A DNA stretch of 64,000 nucleotides, taken from the NCBI GenBank assembly GCA_964518405.1, contig CAZFGB010000216.1:1-64000 (forward strand). The letters run 5' to 3'. A program made the translations under genes and the position numbers. A model generated the notes under the pieces. The model had not been told where the DNA came from. It did no database searches and saw nothing but the letters and a program-made list of their open reading frames with translations. Positions 17,170 to 25,993 of this stretch are shown here, piece after piece. The DNA is from VXNE01 sp964518405. Its GTDB lineage: Bacteria; Pseudomonadota; Gammaproteobacteria; Pseudomonadales; Azotimanducaceae. Within the stretch, counting starts at the first letter, position 1. Each line of letters opens with the position of its first letter.

Positions 17170-17754
17170 TCAGCTACCCGACGCCCGTTGCCGCCATGCT
17201 TCAAGGTCGTCCGGCGTATTGACGTTGAAGAACGACCCGGCGATGGCGGAAAGATCCGTGGCGCCGATGCCGTTCTGATCCAGCCAGCGGTGCGCCGCCC
17301 TGCCCCCCTGTTCGAAGAAACGGACCAGGGACTCGGCGCGGTCGCGACGCATCAGCAGGAACAGGTTCTGACGCCGGTTCCCGTCGTGGGGAACAGCCAC
17401 GCCCGCGCGCTCCGCATCGGGGGCCAGAAGTTCCACAAGGTTTTCCGCGAGATAGGGCGTGTCTCCGGGACAGGTGAAAACCCAGTCCGTCGTTGCGACC
17501 TCCTCGGCGGTGGCGAGTCCGCTCAACGGGCCTTCGCCCGGCGCGCGATCGGGCACCATCTCGCGGCCGAATCGCTCATAGGCCGGTCCATCCGCGCCGC
17601 TCAGCACGACCGTCGCCACCTGCTTGACAAGGCGTTCCAGCACCCAAGCCAGGAGCGGGCGCCCGGCGACTTCGATCAGCGGTTTTTCGACACCGCCGAG
17701 ACGTCGCCCGGAACCGCCGCAGAATACGATGCCGGTAACGTCCTCCGCGTTCAC
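17170..17754 (-). CDS. mobA: Molybdenum cofactor guanylyltransferase
   Basis: This is a 194-residue MobA. It transfers GMP to molybdopterin to make the MGD cofactor needed by formate dehydrogenase. The signature GIVFCGGSGRRLGGVEKPLI (about residues 8-27) is the GTP-binding loop with the conserved lysine; FTCPGDTPYL carries the metal-binding aspartate. The GTG start at 17754 overlaps the fdhD stop (GTGA), completing a chain of four-base overlaps across the operon. Confidence 0.93.
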   Translation of the reverse strand: MNAEDVTGIVFCGGSGRRLGGVEKPLIEVAGRPLLAWVLERLVKQVATVVLSGADGPAYERFGREMVPDRAPGEGPLSGLATAEEVATTDWVFTCPGDTPYLAENLVELLAPDAERAGVAVPHDGNRRQNLFLLMRRDRAESLVRFFEQGGRAAHRWLDQNGIGATDLSAIAGSFFNVNTPDDLEAWRQRASGS

Positions 17755-18620
17755 GCCGAGATGCGTTGCCCGGCCGCGTAGATGTTGAAGCGGTCGGCCT
17801 TGAGAAAGCCGGCAAGGGTGATGCCCTGGTCCTGCGCCATCTCCACCGCCAGCGACGAGGGTGGACCAATGGATGCGACGAAGGGTGCGCCCGCTACCGC
17901 GGCCTTTTGCATCAGTTCGAAGCTGGCGCGACCGGAGAGCAGGATGCCGTATCCCGCCAACCCGCCTTCCGCGAGATACGAACCCGCCAGCTTGTCCAGG
18001 GCGTTGTGCCGGCCGACGTCTTCCCGAACGCGCAGAAGCGCGCCCGACGCATCGAAACTCCCGGATGCATGCAGGCCGCCCGTGTGGGCGAATTCGGTCT
18101 GCCTGTCTCGCAGCGCGGCCGGCAATCTTTTCAGCGCATTCGCAGCAATGCGGAAGCTCGTGGGGGGCCGTTCCCCGATCTGCACGCGCACGGCGTCGAG
18201 CGACGCCTTGCCGCACACGCCGCAGCTCGATGTCGTGTAGAAATGCCGCAACAGTCCGCCGGCATCCACCCGCACATGGTCCGCCAGTTCGACGCGGATG
18301 ACGTTCCGGATGCCCTTGTCCGGACTCGGCGGCCCGCAATGCTCCACCTCTCGGACGTCACTCGCGGCACCGATGATCGTCTCTCCAGCGAGGAAGCCGA
18401 CGGCCAGTTCCTCGTCGTTGCCCGGCGTGCGCATGGTGATGGAGATACTCTGCTCCACGCGCCCGGAACCCGTCTCGTGGGACAGCCGGATCTCCAGCGG
18501 CTCTTCGATGGTCACGGTATCGCTGGCGCGGCGCGTTCCGTCGAGGGAGACCGCCTCGATGTCGACACGCAGATTCGCCGCGGGAGTACCTCTGGCGGGG
18601 ATGTTCTGTTCGACAGTCAA
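17751..18620 (-). CDS. fdhD: Formate dehydrogenase sulfurtransferase
   Basis: This is a 289-residue FdhD (also called FdsC in fds operons). It passes sulfur to the molybdenum cofactor so that formate dehydrogenase becomes active. The catalytic CGVCGK motif is present at about residues 133-138, and the family segments DEELAVGFLAGE and VREDVGRHNALDKL are clear. The start is TTG at 18620, overlapping the fdsA stop (TTGA). Its place between the catalytic subunit and mobA fits cofactor delivery. Confidence 0.94.
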   Translation of the reverse strand: MTVEQNIPARGTPAANLRVDIEAVSLDGTRRASDTVTIEEPLEIRLSHETGSGRVEQSISITMRTPGNDEELAVGFLAGETIIGAASDVREVEHCGPPSPDKGIRNVIRVELADHVRVDAGGLLRHFYTTSSCGVCGKASLDAVRVQIGERPPTSFRIAANALKRLPAALRDRQTEFAHTGGLHASGSFDASGALLRVREDVGRHNALDKLAGSYLAEGGLAGYGILLSGRASFELMQKAAVAGAPFVASIGPPSSLAVEMAQDQGITLAGFLKADRFNIYAAGQRISA

Positions 18621-21451
18621 GTCTGCGGGAGAAGCCCGGTCTGTTCCTCAAGCCGGACGCCGAACGTTTCCTGCCACGAAGATCGATGATTCGCCGGGCG
18701 CACTTCCACCGCGGTCACCTTGTATTCCGGGCAGTTGGTCGCCCAGTCGCTCAAGTCCGTGGTGACCACGTTGGTTCCCGTGTCCGGATGGTGGAAGGTC
18801 GTATAGACCACGCCGGGCACGACCCGCTCGGTCACGGTGGCGCGCAGCGATATCTCGCCCATGCGGCTCGTGACGGCCACCCAGTCGCCTTCGCGCACGC
18901 CCCTCAGTTCCGCATCCGCGGGGTGAATCTCGAGCACGTCTTCGTTCAGCCAGTCGATGTTGTCCGTGCGCCGGGTCTGCGCGCCGACGTTGTATTGCGT
19001 CAGGATCCGTCCCGTCGTAAGGAGCAGCGGGAACTTGCGATTGGCCCGCTCCTCGGTCGGCTGATAATCCGTCAGGACGAACATGCCCTTGCCGCGCACG
19101 AACATCTCCCGATGCATGATCGGTGTGCCGGTCGGCGCGTCGTCCGTGCACGGCCACTGGACGCTTCCCACCCGGTCCAGCAGGTCGAAGGAGACGTTGG
19201 CGAAGGTCGGCGTCAACGACGCGATCTCGTCCATGATCTCGCTCGCCGATCCGTATTGCATCGGGTATCCCAGCGCGTTGGCCAGCGCCTGGGCCACCTT
19301 CCACTCCTCCATGCCGGTCTTCGGCGCCATGACCGGACGAACGCGGTTGATGCGCCGCTCGGCATTCGTGAACGTGCCGTCCTTCTCCAGGAACGACGTG
19401 CCCGGCAGGAAGACGTGCGCGAACTTGGCGGTCTCGTTCAGGAACAGGTCCTGCACGATGACGCACTCCATGGACGCGAGCGCCTCTTCGACGTGCTGGG
19501 TGTTCGGATCGGACTGCGCGAGATCCTCGCCCTGGATGAACATCGCCTTGAACTCGCCCGCGCAGGCGGCGTTCAGCATGTTCGGAATTCGGAATCCCGG
19601 TTCCTCGCCGATCTCGACTCCCCAGGCGTTTTCGAATTGCCCGCGCAGCGCGTCGTCGCCGATGGGCCGGTTGCCGGACAGTTCGTGCGGAAACGACCCC
19701 ATGTCGCAGGCGCCCTGCACGTTGTTCTGTCCCCGCAAGGGGTTGACGCCGACACCGGGCCGGCCGATGTTGCCGGTCGCCATCGCCAGGTTCGCCATCG
19801 CCATGACCATGGTCGAACCCTGACTGTGCTCGGTCACGCCCAGACCGTAGTAGATGGCGGCGTTGCCCGCATTGGCATAGAGGCGCGCGGCGGCGCGGAT
19901 ATCCTCGGCCGGGACGCCGACTTCTTCGGCGACGTGTTCGGGCGAGTTCTCCTCGCGCGCGGCGAAGGCGACCCACTCCTCGAACGAGGCGAGGTCGCAG
20001 CGGTCCCTGACGAAGTCGCGATCGACCAGGTCTTCCGTGACGACCGCATGCGCGAAGGCATTCATCAACGGCACGTTGGTGCCGGGCAGCAGCGGCAGGT
20101 GGTGCTCGGCTTCGACGTGCGGCGAGCGGACGAGAGCGATGCGCCGGGGATCGACGACGATCAACTTCGCGCCCTGGCGCAGGCGGCGCTTCATCTGGGA
20201 GGCGAAGACCGGGTGACCCTCGGTCGGGTTGGCGCCGATCACCATCATCAGGTCGGCGTGGGCGACGGAGTCGAAATTCTGGGTGCCCGCCGACGTGCCG
20301 AAGGTCTGCTTCAGACCGTAGCCGGTGGGCGAATGGCAAACCCGCGCGCAGGTGTCGACGTTGTTGGTGCCGAACGCCGCCCGGATCATCTTCATCACGA
20401 CCCAGACCTCTTCGTTGGTGCAGCGCGAGGACGTGATGCCGCCGATGGAGTCGGTCCCATGTTCCGCCTGGATGGCCTTGAGCCGATGGGCCGCATAGTT
20501 GATCGCCTCGTCCCACGAAACCGCGCGCCACGGCTCGTCGATCCGGTCGCGGATCATGGGTTCGAGCATGCGTTCCCGGTGATTGGCGTAGCCCCATGCG
20601 AAGCGTCCCTTCACGCAGGAGTGGCCGTGATTGGCGAAGCCGTCCTTGTCGGGCGTCATGCGCACGACCTGGTCGCCCTTGAGTTCCGCCTTGAACGAAC
20701 AACCGACGCCGCAGTAGGCGCAGGTGGTCTTGACGACGCGGTCCGGCACACCGCGGTCGATCACGGATTTCTCCATGAGAGTCGCCGTGGGGCACGCCTG
20801 TACGCACGCCCCGCACGAAACGCACTCGGAGGAGAAGAAGTCCTCGGCGCCGGTCTTGACGGATGCGCCGAAACCGCGGCCGTCGATCGTGAGGGCGAAC
20901 GTCCCCTGCACCTCGTCGCAGGCGCGCACGCAGCGCGAACAAACGATGCACTTGGATGGATCGAAGGTGAAATAGGGATTCGAGGCGTCGGCGGCGGCGT
21001 CCAGGTGATTCGCGCCGTCCCCGTAACGCACCTCGCGCAGACCCACGGCGCCCGCCATATCCTGCAACTCGCAGTCGCCGTTCGCCGAACAGGTGAGACA
21101 GTCGAGCGGGTGGTCGGAAATATAGAGTTCCATCACGCCGCGGCGAATGTCGGCGATGTGATCGTTCTGCGTCTGTACCGCCATGCCTTCCTGGACGGGT
21201 TCGGTACAGGAAGCGTGGAGGCCGCGCCGGCCTTCGATCTCGATGAGGCACAACCGGCAGGAGCCGAAGGCCTGCAGGCTATCGGTGGCGCAGAGCTTGG
21301 GGACGGGGATTCCAATTTGGGCAGCGGCGCGCATGATGGAGGTGCCCTCGGGGACCGTGACCCGATGGCCGTCCACCGTCAGCGACACCCGCCTGGCGCG
21401 TTCCTCAGCGGGAACAGCCGGAGTGCCGCGATCAAGGTCGCCGTTCCTCAT
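18617..21451 (-). CDS. fdsA: NAD-linked formate dehydrogenase, alpha (molybdenum) subunit
   Basis: This is a 944-residue subunit that oxidises formate to CO2. The N-terminus has a [2Fe-2S] ferredoxin domain (CATDSLQAFGSCRLCLIEIE), a NuoG-like His-Cys cluster (LDCLTCSANGDCELQ), two [4Fe-4S] sets (CIVCSRCVRACDEV, CVSCGACVQACPT) and the CAYCGVGC site of the molybdopterin domain. The molybdenum ligand is cysteine, not selenocysteine: ARVCHSPTG with Cys at about residue 372. The ATG at 21451 overlaps the fdsB stop (ATGA). A longer open frame to 21532 is read-through of fdsB sequence and was not used. Cytoplasmic; no Tat signal. Confidence 0.95.
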   Translation of the reverse strand: MRNGDLDRGTPAVPAEERARRVSLTVDGHRVTVPEGTSIMRAAAQIGIPVPKLCATDSLQAFGSCRLCLIEIEGRRGLHASCTEPVQEGMAVQTQNDHIADIRRGVMELYISDHPLDCLTCSANGDCELQDMAGAVGLREVRYGDGANHLDAAADASNPYFTFDPSKCIVCSRCVRACDEVQGTFALTIDGRGFGASVKTGAEDFFSSECVSCGACVQACPTATLMEKSVIDRGVPDRVVKTTCAYCGVGCSFKAELKGDQVVRMTPDKDGFANHGHSCVKGRFAWGYANHRERMLEPMIRDRIDEPWRAVSWDEAINYAAHRLKAIQAEHGTDSIGGITSSRCTNEEVWVVMKMIRAAFGTNNVDTCARVCHSPTGYGLKQTFGTSAGTQNFDSVAHADLMMVIGANPTEGHPVFASQMKRRLRQGAKLIVVDPRRIALVRSPHVEAEHHLPLLPGTNVPLMNAFAHAVVTEDLVDRDFVRDRCDLASFEEWVAFAAREENSPEHVAEEVGVPAEDIRAAARLYANAGNAAIYYGLGVTEHSQGSTMVMAMANLAMATGNIGRPGVGVNPLRGQNNVQGACDMGSFPHELSGNRPIGDDALRGQFENAWGVEIGEEPGFRIPNMLNAACAGEFKAMFIQGEDLAQSDPNTQHVEEALASMECVIVQDLFLNETAKFAHVFLPGTSFLEKDGTFTNAERRINRVRPVMAPKTGMEEWKVAQALANALGYPMQYGSASEIMDEIASLTPTFANVSFDLLDRVGSVQWPCTDDAPTGTPIMHREMFVRGKGMFVLTDYQPTEERANRKFPLLLTTGRILTQYNVGAQTRRTDNIDWLNEDVLEIHPADAELRGVREGDWVAVTSRMGEISLRATVTERVVPGVVYTTFHHPDTGTNVVTTDLSDWATNCPEYKVTAVEVRPANHRSSWQETFGVRLEEQTGLLPQT

Positions 21452-22848
21452 TTCAAACCGAGCGCGCTGCGCACCGGAATGGGCGTCATACCGCCCATCT
21501 GGCACAGGCTCGCTTGCTCCATCACGTCGCAAAGGCCCCGGATGATAGCCAATTCATCGTCGCCTTGGGCAGACGCCATGAACGCTTCCACGGTCTCCTT
21601 TCCCCGCACGGCCCCGATCCGGCAAGGCGTGCATTTGCCGCAGGATTCATGCGCGCAGAACGCGAACGCGTAGTGGGCCTGGCGCACCAGGTCGACGCTG
21701 TCGTCGAACACCACGATCCCGCCGTGACCGATGCCGGCGCCGATGCCCGCGAGCGCTTCGTAGGTCATCGGCGTGTCCAGTTCATCGTCCTTGAGATACG
21801 CGCCCAGCGGACCACCGACCTGGACTGCGCCGACGGGACGCCCCGAGCGCGTGCCGCCGCCCCAGTCTTCGATCAGAACGCGCAGCGAGACGCCGAAGGG
21901 GACTTCGATCAGCGCCCCCTTCTTCACGTTGCCCGCGAGTTGAAATGTCATCGTGCCCGTAGACGCGCCCACGCCCAGGGTCGCGTAATCCGCACCACCC
22001 TTGTCCAAGATGCCAGACACGGCGCAGAGCGTGATCACGTTGTGCACCAGCGTCGGTTTGCCGAACAGTCCGGCCACGGCCGGCACCGGCGGCTTGGCGC
22101 GTATTTCGCCGCGTTTGCCTTCGAGGCTCTCGAGCAGCGAGGTCTCCTCGCCGCAGATGTACGCGCCCGCACCGATGAACAGTTCGATCGCGAAGCTCTC
22201 GAGCAGGCCCATATGCCGAGCCGATTCAATGGCTTTCGAGAAGATCTCCGCCGCCAGGGGATATTCCGAACGCAGGTAGACGATGCCCTTGCGGGCGCCG
22301 ACCGCATGCCCCGCAAGCAGCATGCCTTCGATCAGGCGGAACGGATCGCCTTCCATGACGAGCCGATCCGCAAACGTGCCGGAGTCGCCCTCGTCCGCGT
22401 TGACTATCACGTATTTCTCGTCGGCCGGCGTATCGTGCACGGTGCGCCACTTGATGTGCGCCGGAAAACCCGCGCCGCCCCTGCCGCGCAATCCGCTGGC
22501 CTCGATCTCGCCGATGATCTCGGCGGGATCGCGTTCGAGTTGGGAACGCACCCAGGCGGGGTCGTAGTCGAACGGGTCGACGCGGCCGCAGCGGTCGAAC
22601 ACCCGGCGCTCCTGCCGAACGAGATCCGGCAGCGTGTCGACTGGGCCGAGCCTTGCCGCCTCGAGATCGGCGAGATCGGTGACTGGCCCGTACGCGATGC
22701 CGTCGATGTCGATCATGGGCTCCGCCCAGCAGAGACCGTAGGATCCGGTGCGCACCACCTCGTGTCCCGCCTGCGCAAGCGCGGTCGCGAGTTCCTCCGC
22801 CCCGAGGGCGATGGCCAGCGTCTCGCGCGGCACCTTGGCAACGCTCAT
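21448..22848 (-). CDS. fdsB: NAD-linked formate dehydrogenase, beta (NuoF-like) subunit
   Basis: This is a 466-residue diaphorase subunit. It accepts electrons from FdsA and reduces NAD+ using FMN. Marks are the FMN/NAD loop LRGRGGAGFPAHIKW, VNADEGDSGTFADR, GAGAYICGEETSLLESLEGK and the [4Fe-4S] site ESCGKCTPCRIG. The ATG at 22848 overlaps the fdsG stop (ATGA); the open frame continues upstream only as an out-of-phase reading of fdsG. The N-terminal extension before the NuoF core resembles a thioredoxin-like domain. Confidence 0.95.
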   Translation of the reverse strand: MSVAKVPRETLAIALGAEELATALAQAGHEVVRTGSYGLCWAEPMIDIDGIAYGPVTDLADLEAARLGPVDTLPDLVRQERRVFDRCGRVDPFDYDPAWVRSQLERDPAEIIGEIEASGLRGRGGAGFPAHIKWRTVHDTPADEKYVIVNADEGDSGTFADRLVMEGDPFRLIEGMLLAGHAVGARKGIVYLRSEYPLAAEIFSKAIESARHMGLLESFAIELFIGAGAYICGEETSLLESLEGKRGEIRAKPPVPAVAGLFGKPTLVHNVITLCAVSGILDKGGADYATLGVGASTGTMTFQLAGNVKKGALIEVPFGVSLRVLIEDWGGGTRSGRPVGAVQVGGPLGAYLKDDELDTPMTYEALAGIGAGIGHGGIVVFDDSVDLVRQAHYAFAFCAHESCGKCTPCRIGAVRGKETVEAFMASAQGDDELAIIRGLCDVMEQASLCQMGGMTPIPVRSALGLK

Positions 22849-23300
22849 TCCGTCAACGCCTCCACCGTGGCGTAGGGGACCGCGCGACCGTCCACGGTGG
22901 CGCTGGGTCCCGAAGTGCAGAGTCCGAGGCAGTACACCGCCTCCAGGCTGACGCTGCCGTCCGCTGCGGTCTCGCCCAGATCGATGCCGAGACGAGACGC
23001 GGTGGCGGCGGTCAGCTCCCGCCCGCCGACCGCCTGGCACGCTTCCGCCTGGCAGATTCGGATGTGTCTCTTTCCTGTGGGCTCCGTGCGCAGATCCGAG
23101 TAGAAGCTGACGATGCCGCGAATCTCGGCGACCGTCAGGTTAAAGACATCCGCGACGATCTCCATGTGCCGCCGCTCGATGTGGCCGAACGTCCGGACGA
23201 TATCCGACAGCGCCGCGATGGTCCCGCCGATATGGTCGACGCGGGCCGTCGCGATGTCGCGCACACGCGTCTCTTCCGAGCCTGGTTCGACCGTCGCCAT
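22845..23300 (-). CDS. fdsG: NAD-linked formate dehydrogenase, gamma (NuoE-like) subunit
   Basis: This is a 151-residue NuoE-like protein with a thioredoxin-fold [2Fe-2S] site: ICQAEACQAVGG supplies two cysteines and YCLGLCTSGPS the other two. It is the first gene of the operon fdsG-fdsB-fdsA-fdhD-mobA. No LysR-type regulator (fdsR) and no small delta subunit (fdsD) is seen next to it. The ATG at 23300 is the natural start. Confidence 0.94.
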   Translation of the reverse strand: MATVEPGSEETRVRDIATARVDHIGGTIAALSDIVRTFGHIERRHMEIVADVFNLTVAEIRGIVSFYSDLRTEPTGKRHIRICQAEACQAVGGRELTAATASRLGIDLGETAADGSVSLEAVYCLGLCTSGPSATVDGRAVPYATVEALTE

Positions 23301-23626
23301 ACCACGTATTTCGGGGCCAAAAGTCCGAATGTATCACACGGTTACGCGCTGCAACCTAGCGCCGGGCGACATGCAGGGCGCCGCCGGCGGCAGCCGAAAT
23401 CTCACCTGTCCGTTGAAGATAGAAAACCAGGCATTGTCTCGGTCCTCCGACAACGTAGCGAGCGGGCGCCGCGAGGGGCGCCGGCAATTGCCGCCGGGCG
23501 CTCGCCGCTGCCCGCCTTCGCACCGAGCTGCTTCGGCGCGTTTCCCGGATCAACCGGACCACGGACCAGCCGAGTTCATGCCACAATACTTGCGCAAGGA
23601 TATGGTCGATTCGCGAGTGCGAGGAC
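23301..23626. other. Divergent intergenic region
   Basis: This 326-base spacer lies between the leftward fds operon and the rightward 557-residue protein gene and must hold both promoters. It includes an imperfect GC-rich inverted repeat around 23460-23515, centred on GGCAATTGCC. I see no convincing gene or known regulator site. Confidence 0.4.
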
Positions 23627-25300
23627 ATGGGCACTGACAATCCGATCACCGACGAACGTCTGCCGTTCGGCATCGCCTTCCGCATGATGCCAGAGGAATT
23701 CGGCCTTGAGGTTATCCGCACGGCACTCGAGTATCGACCCCGCGCGATCAAGAGCGCCCGCGACCGTCTGAACCGACGGCTGCGGCGGGTGAAGGTTCCG
23801 GGATTCCGCGATGGCAGTCGAGCGACGCCTGCAAAGCTCGAGATTCCCGCTCTCGATGCCGTTCTCGACGGCGACGACCGCCTTGCCGGAGCCGTGCTCC
23901 GCTGCTGGGAAGAAGCCAATCCGCGGCTGCGCGATGCGGTCGTCGCGCAGTTGGACGAGGCGGACATCGATCTGCGCGCGGATTCCAGCCGCGACGGGTT
24001 CGACGGCACCTGGCCCGACTCGGAATGGGTTTCTCAACGTGCGAACGTGCTGGCGGCGCACGGTGACATGTCGCGAGACGCCGTCGGCCTGATGCTGATC
24101 GTGCTGACCGGAAGATGCCCGATTCCGGACGACGAGGACATGCCGGACGTCGTCTCATCCCGTTTTGTCCGCTGGTTGGACGAACTGGAGGCGCTGCCGC
24201 CCACCGCGTCCGAATGGGAAGATGCCGAAGAGTTCGCGCGCGCGGTGGGCATGCTGAGCGATGCCAAAGGCATCGAGCTCTTGCTTGCCGTGTTCCAGCG
24301 CCGGAAAGACGCAGTGCGGGAAGTGGTTGACGGATACGCCGACGAATTGGCCTACCTCGATGTCGATCTGTCGGTCTGGACCGAAACCGATGGCCGCGAT
24401 GCAATGAGCGTTGCACTGCTGGCGGAGGAGCTTGGCGAAGCGCTCGCGGCGTATCGCCCCGTGCGGCAGCAGGCGAGTTCGCGCGCCGAAGAGACGAAAC
24501 GCGCCGTGCAGCGCTCTCGCTCGGAGGACGCGATCCTCGAAATAGTGGCACGCTGGGAAACGCTCCCCAGGGACGCCGCCACCGATCTGGACGAAGAGCC
24601 GGAGGACGACGATGCGGATCTCGCAGACGAGATTGTTCGCCTGAAACAGGATCTCGCCGAGACGATGACCGCACTCGAGACCCTGGAAGTCGTCCACGCG
24701 AAACTTCGCGAGGAACACCAGCGCGCGGGTGAAGAAAACGACGGGCTGCGCCTGTCCCGCGAGCAGGTCGGCTCCGAGGTCGCGCGGCTGCGTGCCGAGG
24801 TCGCCAGATGCCGGGACGCCGAAGAGCACTGGCGCCTGGCTTATATCGCAGCCCGCAAGGCGCGGTCCGTCGAGGGCGATGCTGCGACAGAAGTGGCCAA
24901 CGTCCACGACGCTGTCGCGCTCGCCGAACGGGCCTTTCCTGACGAGCTCCTGATTGCCTTGAACGGCAAGTCGGACCTGGGCATTCCATACGCCAAGCCC
25001 GCCGAAGTGTTCGAGGCGCTGGTCTGGCTTGCAACTTGCTACCGTCGGCGGGGGGCGTCACCCATCGGCGAGTCCTGTCCCGGCTGGTTCTACAAACCCG
25101 ACCAGACCGACTCGACGATGGGCCGCTATCGGGAGTGGTACGAGACCTCGGTCGACGGGCGAACCTTCAAGGTCGCAAACCATATCGGCAGGGGGGCCTC
25201 GTTCGACCCCAAGAGCACTATTCGAATCGGCTTCGCTTGGGACGATGAACATGATCGAGCCGTGATCGGATACGTCGGCCACCATCAACGCACCGGGTAG
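23627..25300 (+). CDS. Unclassified coiled-coil protein with distinct C-terminal module
   Basis: This is a 557-residue cytoplasmic protein I cannot assign to a family. Residues 1-320 are mainly helical and acidic. Residues about 320-337 are an acidic run (DLDEEPEDDDADLADE). Residues about 336-415 form a heptad-rich coiled coil, and residues about 433-557 form a compact, aromatic-rich module (GWFYKPDQTD, YREWYETSVDGRTFK, HIGRGASFDPKSTIRIGFAW, VIGYVGHHQRTG). The C-terminal module resembles a domain I have seen at the ends of large accessory-region proteins, but I cannot name it. The ATG at 23627 has GCGAGGA upstream. It stands alone beside toxin-antitoxin and restriction genes. Confidence 0.7.
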   Translation: MGTDNPITDERLPFGIAFRMMPEEFGLEVIRTALEYRPRAIKSARDRLNRRLRRVKVPGFRDGSRATPAKLEIPALDAVLDGDDRLAGAVLRCWEEANPRLRDAVVAQLDEADIDLRADSSRDGFDGTWPDSEWVSQRANVLAAHGDMSRDAVGLMLIVLTGRCPIPDDEDMPDVVSSRFVRWLDELEALPPTASEWEDAEEFARAVGMLSDAKGIELLLAVFQRRKDAVREVVDGYADELAYLDVDLSVWTETDGRDAMSVALLAEELGEALAAYRPVRQQASSRAEETKRAVQRSRSEDAILEIVARWETLPRDAATDLDEEPEDDDADLADEIVRLKQDLAETMTALETLEVVHAKLREEHQRAGEENDGLRLSREQVGSEVARLRAEVARCRDAEEHWRLAYIAARKARSVEGDAATEVANVHDAVALAERAFPDELLIALNGKSDLGIPYAKPAEVFEALVWLATCYRRRGASPIGESCPGWFYKPDQTDSTMGRYREWYETSVDGRTFKVANHIGRGASFDPKSTIRIGFAWDDEHDRAVIGYVGHHQRTG

Positions 25301-25323
25301 CTCCGGTTTCGATCATCGGCAAA

Positions 25324-25357
25324 TTGACATATGGCAATGTCTTCGTATCATGCCATA
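25324..25357 (+). promoter_or_regulatory. RHH/PIN operon promoter with embedded operator
   Basis: TTGACA (25324-25329), a 16-base spacer and TATCAT (25346-25351) form a near-consensus promoter. A perfect 7-base inverted repeat, TATGGCA (25330-25336) and TGCCATA (25351-25357), flanks the spacer and overlaps the start of transcription. The ATG at 25350 lies inside the -10 box, so the ATG at 25359, about 8 bases after the box, is the only sensible start and the message would be leaderless. Confidence 0.7.
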
Positions 25358-25358
25358 C

Positions 25359-25580
25359 ATGATCAAGCGGCAAGTCTATTTCCCGGAAGAGGAGTTCGAG
25401 CGCCTGCAACAGGCCGCAAAGCGTTCTGGACGCAGCGTTGCAGATCTCGTTCGCGAGGCGGTTCGCCGCGTATGGCTGCTTCCGCGGGCAGCACACGCAG
25501 AAGGTCCTGTTGCCCTGTGGGACGGCCCCGTCGCGCGAACCGCCGCAGAGCACGACACGATTTACGACAGTATCGAATGA
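25359..25580 (+). CDS. Ribbon-helix-helix antitoxin
   Basis: This is a 73-residue antitoxin. MIKRQVYFPEEEFERLQQAA is the RHH strand and first helix, and KRSGRSVADLVREAVRRVW the second helix; the tail (GPVARTAAEHDTIYDSIE) is the likely toxin-binding part. The start at 25359 follows from the promoter position. Its stop overlaps the PIN toxin start (ATGA). The pair is a type II toxin-antitoxin module, and autorepression through the inverted repeat at 25330-25357 is expected. Confidence 0.87.
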   Translation: MIKRQVYFPEEEFERLQQAAKRSGRSVADLVREAVRRVWLLPRAAHAEGPVALWDGPVARTAAEHDTIYDSIE

Positions 25581-25993
25581 GGGCCCGGGAAGCGGCCTTC
25601 GTTGACAGCGGGGCCTGGATTGCTCTGGCCATTCGTGGCGACCCGCTTCATGCGCGGGCTGTCGAGACTTGGCGGAAGATCATCGGCGCACGAGCATTGC
25701 TGTATTCATCGGTCCCGGTGGTCGTCGAAACCTTCACTTTCCTTGACCGGAACACATCGCGGGATGTCGCATTTCGCTGGAGAGACTCGCTGGATGGCAT
25801 CGTCGGCCTGTGCATACTTGACTGCGCGGCTTCCGACCTGCGCGACGCTTGGATCTGGTTCGATCGCCCCGACCTGCATAAGCTCTCCGCCGTCGACGCC
25901 ACGAGCTTTGTCCTGATGACCAAAAACAGGATCAGGCGGGCCTTCGCGTTCGACCACCATTTCGCGGCTGCCGGATTTCGCCCAATTGGATGA
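25577..25993 (+). CDS. PIN-domain toxin
   Basis: This is a 138-residue PIN ribonuclease. AAFVDSGAWIALAIRGDPLH carries the first aspartate, VPVVVETFTFL the glutamate, LSAVDATSFVLM the third acid and FAFDHHFAAAGFRPIG the last aspartate and standard end. It is translated from the ATG overlapping the antitoxin stop. A predicted growth-arresting RNA nuclease that is neutralised by the RHH protein upstream. Confidence 0.9.
   Translation: MRAREAAFVDSGAWIALAIRGDPLHARAVETWRKIIGARALLYSSVPVVVETFTFLDRNTSRDVAFRWRDSLDGIVGLCILDCAASDLRDAWIWFDRPDLHKLSAVDATSFVLMTKNRIRRAFAFDHHFAAAGFRPIG

Noticed and set aside
21452..21532. N-terminal extension of fdsA
   Set aside because: The extra codons are the other frame of fdsB; the ATGA overlap and ferredoxin-domain position support 21451.
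18686..21673. Very long open frame on the plus strand opposite fdsA
   Set aside because: It is an antisense shadow created by GC-rich codon bias of a firmly identified gene; the translation is His/Arg-rich without any domain.
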